From Miltochrista miniata (taxonomy: Eukaryota > Arthropoda > Insecta > Lepidoptera > Erebidae), in assembly GCA_933228765.1 (NCBI GenBank), contig OW121767.1, forward strand, positions 6,696,001 to 6,760,000: a DNA stretch of 64,000 bases, written 5' to 3'. The notes under the pieces are model-generated. The model was not told the DNA's origin. It was given only the letters and a program-made list of their open reading frames with translations, and made no database searches. Made by a program: the position numbers and the translations under genes. Below, in pieces: positions 23,419 to 35,989 of this stretch (positions are counted from its first letter, which is position 1; every line of letters starts with the position of its first letter).

Positions 23419-24486
23419 CAGGGTGAATTTTTCAAAAGGGATTGGATGGCCAAATCTGAAACTATAAGGAATAGCGAAAAATGCTGAAAGGAGTCACGAG
23501 CCCGATTTTGATGAAACTTAAAACCTCATCATTAGATTTTTGAAAAACCCATAATCCTAGCTGGGAATCGAATCCATTGATTTTGAAAAAAAAAACACAC
23601 CCTTTATTATTACACCATACGATAGTGTTGCTATTAAGGATCATATTCTGGGAAGTAATGATATACGGCAAACTACAGGAAAGAGCTCATCTTTAACAAA
23701 ATACATTTTATTTTTCTTACGTTAACTGATTAATTGTTCAAAATCTTTGCAATACATAGCTGGATTCGAAACCTCAAGGAATAACTAAGGAATATTATTG
23801 ATTCCGTTGAGAATATTCTCTAAAAAATCATTCTGAGCATAATTTAAAACACGGAATAGTTACGATCTTTTCTGGGATTTCCAACGAAACAAACTATGAT
23901 GCCTCTGTGGCGCGGTCGGTAGTGATACCGCCTGTGGCGCTGGAGGTCGTGGGTTCGATTCCCACCGGAGACAAATATTTGTGTGACCCATAAATGTTTG
24001 TCTCAAGAGTCTGGGTGTTTCTATGTATAATAAGTATGTATTTAAAAGTATATAAGTATTAATATCCGTGGTCTGATACCCATAACACAAGCAGGTTATT
24101 CCTAGCTTACTTTGGGATCAGATAGCGTTGTGTGAAATGTCCGTGAATATTTATTTTTATTTATTTTTTATATGATACAAAATTTAGGTACATGAAATAT
24201 GCATTCTATTAAAATTCCAAATGTTCCTTAAATTTGGCGTATATCATTACTTTGCAAAATTTGATCCTTAACAGCGACTCTATCGTATGGTGTAATAATA
24301 AAGGGTGTGTTTTTTTTTGCAAAATCAACAAGTTCGATTCCCAGCTAGGATTATGGGGTTTTCAAAAATCTAATGATGAGGTTTTAAGTTTCATCAAAAT
24401 CGGGCTCGTGACTCCTTTCAGCATTTTTCGCTATTCCTTATAGTTTCGGATTTGGCCATCCAATCCCTTTTCAAAAATTCACCCTG
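23419..24486. mobile_element. fold-back element 2, TATA|CAGGGTG ends
   Basis: CAGGGTGAATTTTTCAAAA and its complement sit between TATA (23415-23418) and TATA (24487-24490). Arms are 23419-23685 and about 24222-24486. Each arm has a tRNA-like B box (gttcgattcccagct on one strand). The loop contains a complete tRNA-derived SINE. Confidence 0.85.
23897..24175 (+). mobile_element. tRNA-derived SINE inside fold-back element 2
   Basis: cctctgtggcgcggtcggtag, gggttcgattcccaccgg, tctcaagagtctgggtg, gtctgatacccataacacaa and the tttatttttatttatt tail. This is the uninterrupted relative of 1790-2215. Confidence 0.8.
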
Positions 24487-24494
24487 TATAACCA

Positions 24495-25200
24495 TGTTCG
24501 TAAAATAAATATGTAAAACTGACTTGTTTGTTCGGTAGGTACTTAATTTTGTGATATAACTTGTGATATATTCGTACCCGTTCGTATTTTTATCAGGATA
24601 ATCTTTTATTGAGATTTCATGTATTAATTATATAAAAAAAAAACATTTTATAATTAGAAAATATAAGCGCCTGGACTAGACTTTTTCTTGACTGGACCAA
24701 AAAAAAAGTTATGGCATTTGAAATTCAGTTAAAACCTTATGACTACCATGTAGAAACATCTTATATTAAGATTTAAAGAAGTAAAAGAATACAATATTAG
24801 TAATATCGTGCCATTTTTTAAATAAATAATTATTAATAAAAATATTTTTATTTACATCTACACTTGAATTTTTTAAAGAAGCGTATGAACTAGATTTTTA
24901 GATTAAGAATATGTTTTGTATCCAAATATTAAAGCATCTGAACTAGATTTTAGTTTGGCTGGATAAAAAAAAGTTCCTAAACTCGTTTTAAAGTAGATTT
25001 TATTATAATAAGTATTTGAGTAAGTAATTTTGTATTATTAAGTGAAATTTGTTAATTATTATGTCGATCGTGTATCGAAGGTATTTTGAATCAAAAAGTG
25101 CCTTTATAGAACCGTAATACAAAATTATCTAATATTTGAGGGTATATCCTCACACTAAAGAACTAAAGATAGATGACGTATACCGAACCAGAAAATGAAA
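24495..25200. other. AT-rich spacer: nothing recognised
   Basis: No exon, RNA gene or repeat family is recognisable. Confidence 0.4.
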
Positions 25201-25201
25201 A

Positions 25202-25352
25202 CATGAAAGTAAATACTAAATCCAAAAGTGAATACTGCGTAGACTCTCTAGAAGTGTATAATGAAAACACATTTATTATGTGTAAACAGTAACACGATTA
25301 GTTTAGCACTGCCGCGTCATAGTATTCGCTTTTGGATTTAGTATTTGCTTTC
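25202..25352. repeat. inverted repeat, 35-40 bp arms
   Basis: Arm agtaaatactaaatccaaaag (about 25208-25230) is mirrored by cttttggatttagtatttgc (about 25330-25349); the matched region extends on both sides. The spacer is about 100 bp. Confidence 0.75.
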
Positions 25353-25689
25353 TTGACCTACTTTCTTGTTCGGCAATCGTAATCTGATTTTGAAAACGAA
25401 ATATTTTATTTTTATATTGGAAGTTTTGTAATACGACTCCTGGAGTATAATAGGTGCCTATTTGCACAAAGCAATAAGGTACAGAAAGCAACCTCTGCGT
25501 TATTTTTCATACCTACCCTCGGCTACGCACACTCCCGCTCAAATCAGTATCGTAATTGCTATTAAAATCCTCTGACCTCGTGTCCGTGAACTCTGTGAGC
25601 GGTGTCTATGTGTGCGTAACCCGTGCGCACTTTGCATGTAGATTGCTTTCTGTACTTATTATTTCGTGTTCTTTGTAAGTGATTTAAAT

Positions 25690-26650
25690 GGTATACCGTC
25701 ACAATACCAGAAATCATAATGCCTTTACTTAAAATGCCCGAGCCCAAAATACCCGAAATCAAAATATCAATATTCAAAAGGCAAATATTTATAATATAAA
25801 TAATTTAAAATGCCTTACGGTCGAATAACCGAAACCCAAAAAATAAATTTATCAAATACCTTATCCTAAAATGTTCAAACACAAAATACCTTTTTTTTAA
25901 CATGATTTAAATCCTACATGGATGCTTTATATCTGTGAATGGTTAACACCCCGACTCAGAGTATCCCGACTCGGATAGGTTAGGTTAGAAGACTAAGGCG
26001 GGAGCGAAGCGAAGCGGAGCTCCCGCCTTAGCCTTCGTGGTTATTTTTTTTTTGATTTTTCGTTAGCCCACTGTAGTACTTTTGTAACTCTGAATCAAAG
26101 TGTATTAACATGAGGTAAATCCTGCATGGATACTATGCCGGACTCCTACCGACTAAAAACCACAAGTATCCTACATAACAGCCTACAGTTGGGAGCCCCG
26201 GGTAAGCCCTCAGAAGGATACCCAAGGACCAACAGACCTACGGCTACAACTGCGTCTTCACTTAGGTGGAGGGGGGGGGGGGGGGGTGTAAATAAGTTAG
26301 CGATAAACTGGGTAGGTTATGGTTTTTTTTTTATATTCCAAGCACAAGGTTGTATAATTGTTCCTTAAATTATTATAGAAAAGACAATATATAAATATGT
26401 GTTACATTCCACGCAGTTATGACAGTGACACATTGTATTCTATTTTCGGTATTGTAAATTAAGGCTATTTGAAAATTTGTATTTTGAATTCTGATATAAT
26501 AATTATTTGTATTTTAAATTTAGACATTTTACGGTAAGGTGTACTGAAATAAGGTATTTTGAATGTTAAGGTATTTCGAATTCGGGTATTTTGGTCTAAT
26601 GCATTTTAAGTAAAGGCATTTTGATTTCTGGTATTTTAATATATAACCGT
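25690..26650. repeat. long inverted repeat with periodic AAAATRCC motif
   Basis: The left arm (25690-25892) and right arm (26430-26650) are diverged reverse complements: accagaaatcataatgcctt against the mirror of aaggcattttgatttctggt. Both consist of AAAATGCC or AAAATACC words spaced about 15 bp. A SINE (26108-26262), a G run and a hairpin fill the loop. Confidence 0.65.
26108..26262 (-). mobile_element. SINE family B copy
   Basis: Reversed order: catggatactatgccggact, aacagcctacagttgggagc and gggtaagccctcagaagg. A run of 19 G (about 26269-26287) follows. Confidence 0.65.
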
Positions 26651-26814
26651 TAACAGTATTATTAAGGTGTAATTTACGAATGTATCAATGGCCTTTTATT
26701 TATCGACTTAGATTAGTATTAAGTTGAAGCTTTTATGATAAGTGCTATTTTATTTGGTACTTTGACTTTTTTTGATATCAAATAAAACATTTTGTAAATT
26801 TCGTGTTTTTTTTT

Positions 26815-27650
26815 TTTAACCACTTCCATAGTCACGCCTTTCCTCAAAGGGGTAGGTAGTGGCATAGTATACGTCTATATTCACCTTTTTAGGGTTCCGT
26901 AGCCGAATGGCAAAAAATGGAACCCTTATAGATTCGTCATGTCTGTCTGTCTGTCTGTCCGTCCGTATGTCACAGCCATTTTTCTCCGAAACTATAAGAT
27001 ATATGCCATTGAAATTTGGTATGTAGATGTATTCTGTAAACCACATTAAGATTTTTACATAAAACTAGAAAAAAAGCAGTAAATTTTGGGGGTCCCCATA
27101 CTCTGAACTAAAACTCAATTTTTTTTTATCTAACCTATACGTGTGGGGTATTTATAGATAGGTCTTCAAAAATGCTATTGAGGTTTCTAACATCATTTTT
27201 TTCTGAACTAATAGTTTGCGTAAGAGACACTTCCAAAGTGGAAAAATGTGTGTGTGCGTGTGTGTGTGTGTGTGTCCCTCTAACTTCTAAACTAAGGGAA
27301 TAATAAATCTGAAAAAATATATGTACATTGCTATAAAAACAACTACCAATGAAAATTGGTTTGAACGAGATTTAGAAAGTAGTTTTTTATTAAAAACGTC
27401 ATAAACCGCAATTTTCGCTTAGAAAAATCACTACTACAGCGAAGGTGTTAAAATATCGATCAAAGTTACAACGAACGACTAGAACTTTTATGTTTTGATA
27501 CTTGCTGCTACGGAACCCTTCTTGGGCGAGTCCCACTCGCACTTGCCCGGTTTTTTAGAATGTGTCCCCACGTCCTATTGCCGTGTTGAAATACCAGGCG
27601 CTGGTTGTGACTGCCCGCTGTTGAAATTTTTTGACCGCTTTCACTACTGT
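26815..27650 (+). repeat. mosaic: SINE tail, ggttccgta-family repeat, SINE piece
   Basis: 26822-26890 is a SINE tail (tagtcacgcctttcctcaaa); 26895-27560 is a long member of the ggttccgta family, from agggttccgtagccgaatgg to cactcgcacttgcccggtttt, with a (GT)n tract near 27255; 27562-27650 is a body piece of the 5S SINE. Confidence 0.6.
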
Positions 27651-27725
27651 AAATTAGACATTGTGATGTAACTCCATTATAAAATAATCTGGAGTCATAT
27701 TATAATCTTTAAGAAAAAATTACAT

Positions 27726-28028
27726 TTGACCGATCTTTATTTGAATTTAGCGGACACATTGTTTCATTTTGATCCAGTAGTGCCGAGGGTAAAATTAAGT
27801 TACCCGACCCGATCTCCTGCCAGATTGACCGACGAGCTGAAGAAGTTCGCAGGGAGTGACTGGATGCGGATAGTGCAGGACCGTATGTTGTGGCGTAATT
27901 TGGTAGAGGCCTACGTTCAGCAGTGGACTATCTTAGGCTGGTTTGAATGGATTCGGGCATTGGATTGCTTGGTAGTATCGGGGGGAAAGGGTCCTTTAGA
28001 GCTGTTTACTGCCAGGCGACACCAGTAA
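27726..28028 (+). pseudogene. LINE ORF2 C-terminal remnant
   Basis: The frame contains RLTDELKKFAGSDWMRIVQD and MLWRNLVEAYVQQWT, the typical R-x-W-x-DD-x-AG-W-x-AQDR-x-W-x-EAYVQQWT end of some LINE proteins. A second trace of the same end is at 39660-39755. Confidence 0.65.
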
Positions 28029-28097
28029 CACAATCCCAGGGATCCCGACAGACTGCGGCTATACGAACTGAGTAGGTACCTACCACCGCTGATACTT

Positions 28098-28245
28098 ACT
28101 GAAGCTAAAACCGCCCTGTTGGGAGTCCTGGGGTATCCTTCCGAGGGCTTACCCGGGGCTCCCAACCGTAGGCTGTTAAGTAGGATGCGTGTGGTTTTTA
28201 GTCGATAGGAGTCCGGCATAGCATCCATGTATTTTCCACACGTTA
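28098..28245 (+). mobile_element. SINE family B copy
   Basis: ccttccgagggcttacccgg, ccgtaggctgttaagtagg, ggagtccggcatagcatcc, ending tttccacacgttaaaaaa. Confidence 0.7.
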
Positions 28246-28249
28246 AAAA

Positions 28250-28900
28250 AATAAGCTAAAACTGATAAACATACTTTTTCCAAATAAATACGTTATGTAT
28301 GGTCCAAGCTTAGACCATATATCACGGGACTAGCCTTTGCGAACCACCGCATACAAAAATATTCTGCCACTTTTCATACAAGTGAAGGGGGAAACACAAA
28401 GACATATAAAATTTCATTGCATTTAAAAATGTATTAATCGACAAACGCGTAATGGCTGTTGTGTGTTAATTTTTATTGTACAGTCAACTACAATGAAATG
28501 TACTAGTTTAATCATATAAAATGATGTACTGATGTACAGTGCTTTTATAAAGCCAAAAGACCAAATGGTCATGTGCAATGGCAGAAAACAATGCTTAAGT
28601 AAGGCGCATCCTGTGGTTAGATGATCTAAGGGTCCAAGTGATTAATATAATGCATAATTTAAACATTACACAAAAATTATACATAATGCCCAGTATGCAT
28701 GCATACAACATGAGCGGCTGTAGCGGAATAGCAAATCCTGACCGGATATGGGTGACGGTTAAGCGGGGGATGTGTCATGGGCTGTAGGTCATGTTTCACG
28801 GATGACAGACGGGAACTGGGGATAACGAAAGCCCTGTATCATTATCAAGACCACTTGCATAGGTTAGGTTAAAACTGTGTTCACAACGCCAAGCAAAGTC
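28250..28900. other. spacer without recognised gene
   Basis: Mixed composition with a few GC-rich patches near 28710-28790. It may contain the 5' region of the LINE that follows, but I cannot place its start. Confidence 0.35.
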
Positions 28901-28920
28901 TTAAGGTACCTATATATATT

Positions 28921-31703
28921 ATTGAAAATTTTGATGACTTTTCTGTATCGGAGTTTCATGAATGTTCCCCAGAACAAACACAGTCCTACATTCTAGGCAA
29001 TAACTATGACCTGACAATTTTATCACAAAATATCCGCTCTTTGAACTCTAACTTCCTTGACTTACAAACCCTTCTACAACGCATAGATGTCGACTGTGAC
29101 CTCCTGATCTTAACGGAGTGTTGGCTGGATTGCTCAACTAACGCCGTGGCGCCGATCCTACAGCATTATACTTCTCACAGATCCACCAATCACCTAAACA
29201 AGAACGACGGTGTTATTGTCTTTGCGAGGTCTAACCTCGTAACTATCTGTGAAGAACCAGATTGGCAGGGATCTGCCTCGGGCTTAGTCATTAAAGTGGA
29301 TGCGGACACCGCAGTAATTTGTATATACCGCTCACCCTCAAATGACGATATTTCACCTTTTCTTACAGCACTCTGTAACACTATCCAGTCACTCACGAAG
29401 TACGGAACAGTCATCATAACAGGAGACATTAATATTGATTTAAACAGAACACAAGAGACAAACGAAGTCAGGAATATTTAACTGCTCTGGCCTATCATGG
29501 CTTTCGACCTGCGCATACGCTTCCTACTAGGGATAAGAAATGCCTAGACCACACCCTACTTCGCACTAAGTGTAAAACCTTAACTCTCATATATAATACA
29601 ACATTAACCGACCACACCTCCTCACTGTTCTGTCTTAAAAAAAAAGATCTCAAGATTAAGTGACGAGAAAACAGTCACTAAAACAAACTATGAGGCTCTT
29701 GACGCAGCTATGGCTAACCTGGACTTCATGCCCGTTTATTATTCTATGTCCGATCCTGACAAAGCTATGGATTACTTCATTACGATGAGTAAGTCAGCGA
29801 TCGACAAATGCACTACCACCATAAAGATTACAAGGAAAAGAATTTACAAGCCATGGATAACTCAGGGTCTCCTCAGATGTATCCGGAACCGTGATCATCT
29901 TCATAAAAAAGCTAAGCAATCACCTGACAACATCACCTTACTGACGACATACAAGCGATACAGAACATTTTGCACTAGAATTCTAAAAAAAGCAAAAAGA
30001 CATCATGACTCTCAGGAACTAAATAAGGCTTCAAATAACCCAAAAAAGCTCTGGGACACTATAAAACAAATCACAAACACATCAAAACCTAAACACAGCA
30101 ACACTCCCCTTCTAACACTATCTTCGTCACCGACTCAGTCGTGTAACGCTGTGAATAACTACTTTGTGAACATTGGCAAGACACTAGCAGACAAGATTAA
30201 TTCGACCTCCTTAACCTTTGCTCAAGCTCCACGGAATGACCGGCACAAAAACTCCTTTGTCCTAGAAAAAACTGATCCTGACGAGGTTCTTATAATGGTG
30301 AATTCGATAAGAGTAAGCGCCGCTGCTGGATGGGATGGCATCTCATGTCTATTTCTAAAACGATACTCTCAACTCCTAGCACCCACATTAAGCCACATAT
30401 TCAATCTCTGCTTTGAAACAGCTATATTTCCCACTTCTCTCAAAAAGGCTATCATACATCCTATCTTCAAGAGTGGTAACGGAAATCTAGTCACTAACTA
30501 CCGACCTATAGCTGTCCTCTGCACACTATCTAAAATACTGGAACGCCTAATTAACAAGAGATTACTGAACTATCTTGAACATTATAAAATTTTATCACCT
30601 CAACAATTCGGCTTCCGTAAAAATAGATCTACCAATGATGCAGTACACAAATTGGTAGATCACATCGCAGAAAATTTGGATAGTAACAGGAAGGTATTAA
30701 CCATATTTCTGGACTTAGCAAAAGCTTTTGATACTGTCCCGATTCCGACCCTCTTATCCAAGTTAGAAAATGTGGGTGTCAGAGGTATTCCCCTCGATTT
30801 ATTTAGAAGTTACCTCTCTGAACGCTCTCAATTAGTACAAATTGACAATTTTAAAAGTGACGTTCTTCCCATTCAGTATGGCGTGATTGGCGTGCCACAA
30901 GGCAGTATATTGGGCCCTACATTGTTCCTCATTTTTATTAATGACCTGTGCAATCTAAAAATACCAAATGCACAAGTTGTTCCTATGCAGACGATACCGC
31001 CATCACTTTCTGCGCAAATACATGGTCTGAACTGGAGTTAGTTTCACAGAACGGTTTTAATACTGCACAACACTGGCTTTTAACACACACTTTAACGTTA
31101 AATACTACAAAAACTAATTTTATAACATTCTCCATAACTTCCATATCCCAACCACAACAGCCCCTTACACTGAAAGCCCACTCATGTTATCCAAATCCCA
31201 CCCCTGACTGCCATTGCCCTTGTCTAAGTTCTGTCGAATACACCAAATATCTCGGAATAATAATAGACAAAAATATTAATTTCTAACCTCACACTATAAC
31301 TCTCACTGGTCGTATACGCAAATTAATATATATCTTTAAAACTCTAAGACATGTAGCAAGTGCGGCTATAACAAGAAATGTCTACTCAGCACTTTGCCTA
31401 TCACTGATTACCTACTGTATTTCATGCTGGGGTGGTGCTGCAAAATCAGTGATATGGCCTGTCGAAATCGCTCACCGCGCTGTGCTTAAGGTTGCTACCT
31501 TTCGACCTATGCTATTCCCAACCACAGATCTCTACAATATATGTAATGTTCTGAATATTCGTCAACTATATATGTTGCACATCGCACTGTTTCAACACTC
31601 TAGAACTCCGTACCGTACAATAACCAAACGCCGACAAGACCGAATCTGTACAATACCGAATCTGGAAAATTCGGAACTTTCTACAACAGCTGGATTACGA
31701 TGA
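28921..31703 (+). pseudogene. CR1/L2-group LINE ORF2: endonuclease and reverse transcriptase, frameshifted
   Basis: An APE-type endonuclease is read from 28921 (LSQNIRSL, LTECWLD, YRSPSND, GDINIDLN) to a stop at 29479-29481. The reverse transcriptase frame 29710-31041 shows RPIAVLCTLSKILERL, QQFGFRKNRSTNDAV, IFLDLAKAFDTVP and GVPQGSILGPTLFLIFINDL. YADDTAI follows in another frame (30948-31286), and the C-terminal region continues at 31290-31703. At least three frame breaks make it inactive. The motif spelling points to the CR1/L2 group (Daphne/Kiri-like); the exact clade is inferred. The 5' part is truncated or undetected. Confidence 0.85.
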
Positions 31704-31774
31704 GACAGAAACATACTTTGTACATTAAACAGGCTAATCTCACTACCTACCAGCACACACTCAAATACATAATA

Positions 31775-31820
31775 AATAACACACACACATTCACACATGC
31801 ACACACACACACACACATAC

Positions 31821-31873
<53 letters not shown>

Positions 31874-31886
31874 CACACACACACAT
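31775..31886 (+). repeat. (CA)n microsatellite in the LINE tail
   Basis: Almost pure CA from about 31778 to 31884 with a few tacac/gcac interruptions. Confidence 0.95.
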
Positions 31887-32345
31887 CTATACAAGACATC
31901 TAATTTTTATACTTAGTTTTTATTTATTTATTATTATTATTAAATTTGTAAGTACTTAATTTTAATCTTGATTATGATTCTAATTTATATTCATTGATTT
32001 TAATTTTGAAATTTATTTTATTTGTTTTTAATTTTGATTATGATTTTAATTTATATTCATTAATTTCATCTATACAAGACATCTAATTTTTATACTTGTT
32101 TTTTATTTAATTATTATTATTATTAAATTTGTAAGTACTTAATTTTAATCTTGAGTATGATTTTAATTTATATTCATTGATTTTAATTTTGAAATTTATA
32201 TTATTTGTTTTTAATTTTGATTATGATTTTAATTTATATTCATTGATTTTAATTTTGAAATTTATTTTACTTGTTTTTAATTTTGATTATGATTTTAATT
32301 TATATTCATTAATTTTAATTTTGAAATTTATTTTATTAGTACTTA
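31884..32345 (+). repeat. AT-rich tandem repeats, 66-bp unit in a 180-bp duplication
   Basis: atctatacaagacatctaat occurs at about 31885 and 32068, and the 66-bp unit around tttatattcattgattttaa recurs five times. It continues the LINE 3' end. Confidence 0.8.
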
Positions 32346-32349
32346 TACA

Positions 32350-33375
32350 ACTTTGTTGAGTTGCTGCTTTGTAATTGTTTGTTAAATAGATCAACTCAAA
32401 TATCTTACGCCAACCATACTAGGGAGTATCACTGGTCCTCCTTAACACAGGCTACTTGTAGCCTATCTAGGAGAGCAGTACTCCAACCATCTTATTGTAG
32501 AAGAAGGATCTCGGCCATTATTTTTATTATATTAATGCAACAATGTAAACCTACAATCTCAAATTATTATGAATAAATGAATTATGAATTATGAACCTAT
32601 CCCAGACATCCCACCGAAGTATGTCGAACTGAATCCGACTAAAACCACACCTATGCTTTTTTTACAGCTGTGTTGGTGTCGATGGTGTTAAAATTGGGAT
32701 GGAAAGATATCTGGTGACGGGTGAATGAAGGGTCAAGTCAGAATTTGAACCTGATATCGCACACACTAACAATGTGCCACCCGGACAGTAAATTGATCCG
32801 AATTCTGGACAATAAACAATATGCATGACCCAAGGTTTTTGTTGATAGGTTTCTGAAGACACGGTGCCTGGGGCTGGTAGTACCCCAGAGCAAGGGGGCT
32901 AGGGGTACCAATACTATTTCCTTATGCAAACAAAAAACGCCCACCTATAATAGATACGATATAGATACACCACCAAAATGAGAAAATGACAATGCATTCT
33001 TCTAAAATTTTCCTAAAGAGACCGAAAAGATTTGTTGGACCAAGTGTCATGTGTTAGCGTGCTGAATAACATGCAGATGTATTTCGCGTGTACCAAATCC
33101 TGCACTCTTATTTTAGCTTTTGAGAAAGTCAACAGTCTATAGCTACCAACCTACATATCATATACTGTACAGAAATATAACAGGTACGATGCCTGTGTCT
33201 GGGTATTGTTGGAAAGTTTGTAATCAGTGTAAAGGGAAAGTACTATCACGGGTAGACGGCTGTAATTCTAGGTCTAGATCTAGATTATAGAGAGCTGTGT
33301 GCACTTACTTGTAGGGATTATGCACACTGCGTTAACGAAAATTTAGTGTTTTGTCTCATGTTATGAACTTATCAA
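32350..33375. other. spacer without recognised gene
   Basis: No exon or repeat is confidently recognised; several short open frames have no protein signature. Confidence 0.35.
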
Positions 33376-33378
33376 GAA

Positions 33379-33551
33379 CTAGCGAACGTCACGCGGTTTT
33401 ACGTACCTAGTTCCTGTTCCCGTGGGAATACGGGAATAAAGTTTACCTTTCTAACAGTGAAAGATTTTTTTAAATACTTCAAGTAGTTTCGGGGCCTATT
33501 CGATGCAAACAAACAAACAATTCAATCTTTCCTCTTTATAATAATAGTTTA
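33379..33551 (-). mobile_element. short Helitron, reversed
   Basis: ctagcgaacgtcacgcggtt, gttcccgtgggaatacggga, gatgcaaacaaacaaacaat and tctttataataatag. The same family as 59702-59909. Confidence 0.7.
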
Positions 33552-33554
33552 GAA

Positions 33555-33925
33555 GTTTAGAAAACATTTCACTAGAAAAAAATCCATTTATGCTCCTCGC
33601 CTCTTAGAGTACCTATATATATTACAAGGCTCTGCTCGCCCCTTAGAGTATATACCTATATTACAAGGATGGCCCGCTCCTAACAATAACATCAAGGGAG
33701 TAAGCAGAAGTGAATGTTGTTCTTGTTATTTCCGAGCAAGTATTGCCATAGCTGATCACTTTAGCTCTTTGGTTTGTAATTCAAATCAAAATTCCTAACG
33801 CCAGGATAGATGCTACCTATACCTACGCATCCACATTATACAAACATTTAGAAAAGCTAAGCCAACCACAACACTAGGCTAACTAATGATAACTATGATC
33901 TTCCTGCCTCGGTTTTCCCAAACGC
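33555..33925. other. spacer; short local duplication
   Basis: tatattacaaggctctgctcgccccttagag-like sequence occurs in two adjacent variants near 33595-33670. Nothing else is seen. Confidence 0.35.
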
Positions 33926-33929
33926 CTAC

Positions 33930-34095
33930 AGTATGGGGTTCTTCAAAAGGGGTCTAAGAAGGTTTTTACAGGGTCGGCAGCGCGAGTGTGGCGCCTCTGG
34001 TGTTGCAAACGTTCATAGGCTGCGGTGACCACCGGTCCTTCTGGTGGGCCGCGTGCTTGTCTGCCACCTTAGTGGTATAAAAAAAAAAAAAAAAC
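33930..34095 (+). mobile_element. SINE family C copy with poly(A)
   Basis: tatggggttcttcaaaagg, gggtcggcagcgcgagtgtg, ctgcggtgaccaccgg, tgtctgccaccttagtggta and then an A run. Pieces recur at 34515-34555, 37385-37455 and 48250-48345. Confidence 0.65.
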
Positions 34096-34189
34096 TAGGC
34101 CGGTCCATGAAAAATTTGTGACATTTTAGAAAGAAAATCATAAAATGCCCCCTCGAGCTATCTCTAAGCAAAATATGCGTTCTTGTTCT

Positions 34190-34440
34190 GTTCTTTTTGT
34201 CCGCGTAGAAGTCGTTATCGCGTACGTACGTAAAATCATTACTCTCCTTTTACGTAGTCAGTTAAAAAGTAGTCTATGTCCTTCCCTTGAACTCAAACTA
34301 TCTCTATAGTAGGTAAACCGCTGAACCGATTATGATGAAATTTAGTCATCATAATCGGTTCAGCGGTTTAGGCGTGAAAGTATAACTGACAGGCAGAAAG
34401 ACAGTCAGAGTTACTTTCGCATTTATAATATCAGGAGGGA
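34190..34440 (-). repeat. repeat copy of the 3700-3950 family with an inverted duplication
   Basis: It is collinear with 3720-3945 except that 34314-34338 is an extra, exact reverse complement of 34346-34370. Confidence 0.75.
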
Positions 34441-34894
34441 GTAGGATCATCTGTACAGAGTTGGTAGGCTGTAGTTCACATGTCCATAGTTTACGGCGAA
34501 CTGTTTCCATCCGGTAGGCCTTAAGATTGTCTGCCACATTATTAGTATAAAAAAAGTGTGTTAATGGAACTCGATCACATACAATAATGGATTGTTATTT
34601 GTCTGAGTCCAACTAACCGAGTCTAAAATGAGTCTGTGAGAGACATTTGAACAAGTGCAAGGTAGGTAAGTACCTACTAGTTTTATTTAGAGCAATGCAT
34701 AGTGAAATGGAATTTCACAATGTTGATTTAACCTATTTAACCTAATTATAAAAGACCTTATAGGTATTTCATGCTTGTAATAAAATGTAGGTGAAAACGT
34801 AGCATTAGATACAGGTTTTTCATAATGCTTATAAATAAATAGTAAAAAATAAAAAAGCCTTTTATTTCTTACAGAATTACAAAGACGATTTACA

Positions 34895-35985
34895 TCCATA
34901 CTAATATTATAAAGCTGAAGAGTTTGTTTGTTTGTTTGTTTGTTTGTTTGAACGCTAGGATCTCAGGAACTACTGGTTGGATTTCGAAAATTCTTTTACA
35001 GTTTGATATTCCATTTATCGAGGATGGCTATAGGCTATATAACATCACGCTAAAACGAATAGGAGCGGAGCAGTAATCAATAATGTTTTGAAAACGGGGA
35101 ATATTTTTTACCGTCTGAGAGCTTCCGAGGCGTACGCTGCGTAAATGGTTAAAGTTAGATAAAAATTGTGTATTACAAAATTGTTTCTCTTAAAAAGTTC
35201 TAAAAAAAAGTCCGCGACAGCATATGTCTATCTTTTAAGGTTCGCTCACAATAACTTAATTTGTCTATCTCTTAAGGTTCGCTCACGATATAATGAAACT
35301 GAAGAGTTTGTTTGTGCTAGGATCTCAGAAACTACTGGTTTCATTTCAAAAATTATTTTACAGTTTAATAGTCCGTTTATTGAGGCTGGCTAATGGTGAT
35401 ATCACATCACGCTAAGACGAATAGGAGCGGAGCAGCCATGAATAATGTTTCGAGAACGGGGATTATTTCTTTCTTATGAGAGCATAATTATAGTAATTTG
35501 AGTAAATAGTTAAAGTTACGTAAAAATTGTGTAAAAAAAAACTGTTCCTCTTAAAAATTTATAAAAAAAAGTCCATTACTGAATATGCCTATCTTTTAAG
35601 GTTCTCTTACAATAACCCTCTTATTAAGTTTTAAAGTATGAGCGACGCGACGGGAGTAACTTGGTTTGCAGTGGCAGCCAGTCAACTGAACGATAAAAAC
35701 TGGCCAAGTGCGAGCCGGACTCGCACACGATGTGTGGAAGTAACAGCGACGGGAAACATTATATCACTTTAACACCACTTTCCTTCTCGCTCTCATGTGA
35801 TGCACACGAAGATAATGCGGTTCAGCTCTAATGAATACAAGCGACGCGAGGCGACGGGAATAAGCGCGACGGGGGTAAATGCAAAGGGGGTAAAAGGGAA
35901 GCATTATAATACTCGAAATATTAATACCATATCTCTCTCTTTCTCACTCTCATGTGACGCAAACGAAGTTGCGAGGGTCAGCTAG
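34895..35985 (+). mobile_element. composite Helitron (two internal starts)
   Basis: It starts near atactaatattataaagctg and ends gcgagggtcagCTAGT. gctgaagagtttgtttg is followed at 35296 by a second aactgaagagtttgtttgtg. Between them lie tandem blocks tatcttttaaggttcgctca. A matching reversed composite is at 54706-55488. Confidence 0.75.
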
Positions 35986-35989
35986 TTAA

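Noticed and set aside
26269..26287. G run as quadruplex regulator
   Set aside because: A single homopolymer run at a repeat border; likely slippage, with no gene nearby.
29190..29429. Minus-strand open frame in the LINE
   Set aside because: Shadow of the endonuclease frame, which carries the motifs on the plus strand.
31592..31894. Cysteine/valine repeat protein on the minus strand
   Set aside because: Translation of the (CA)n microsatellite.
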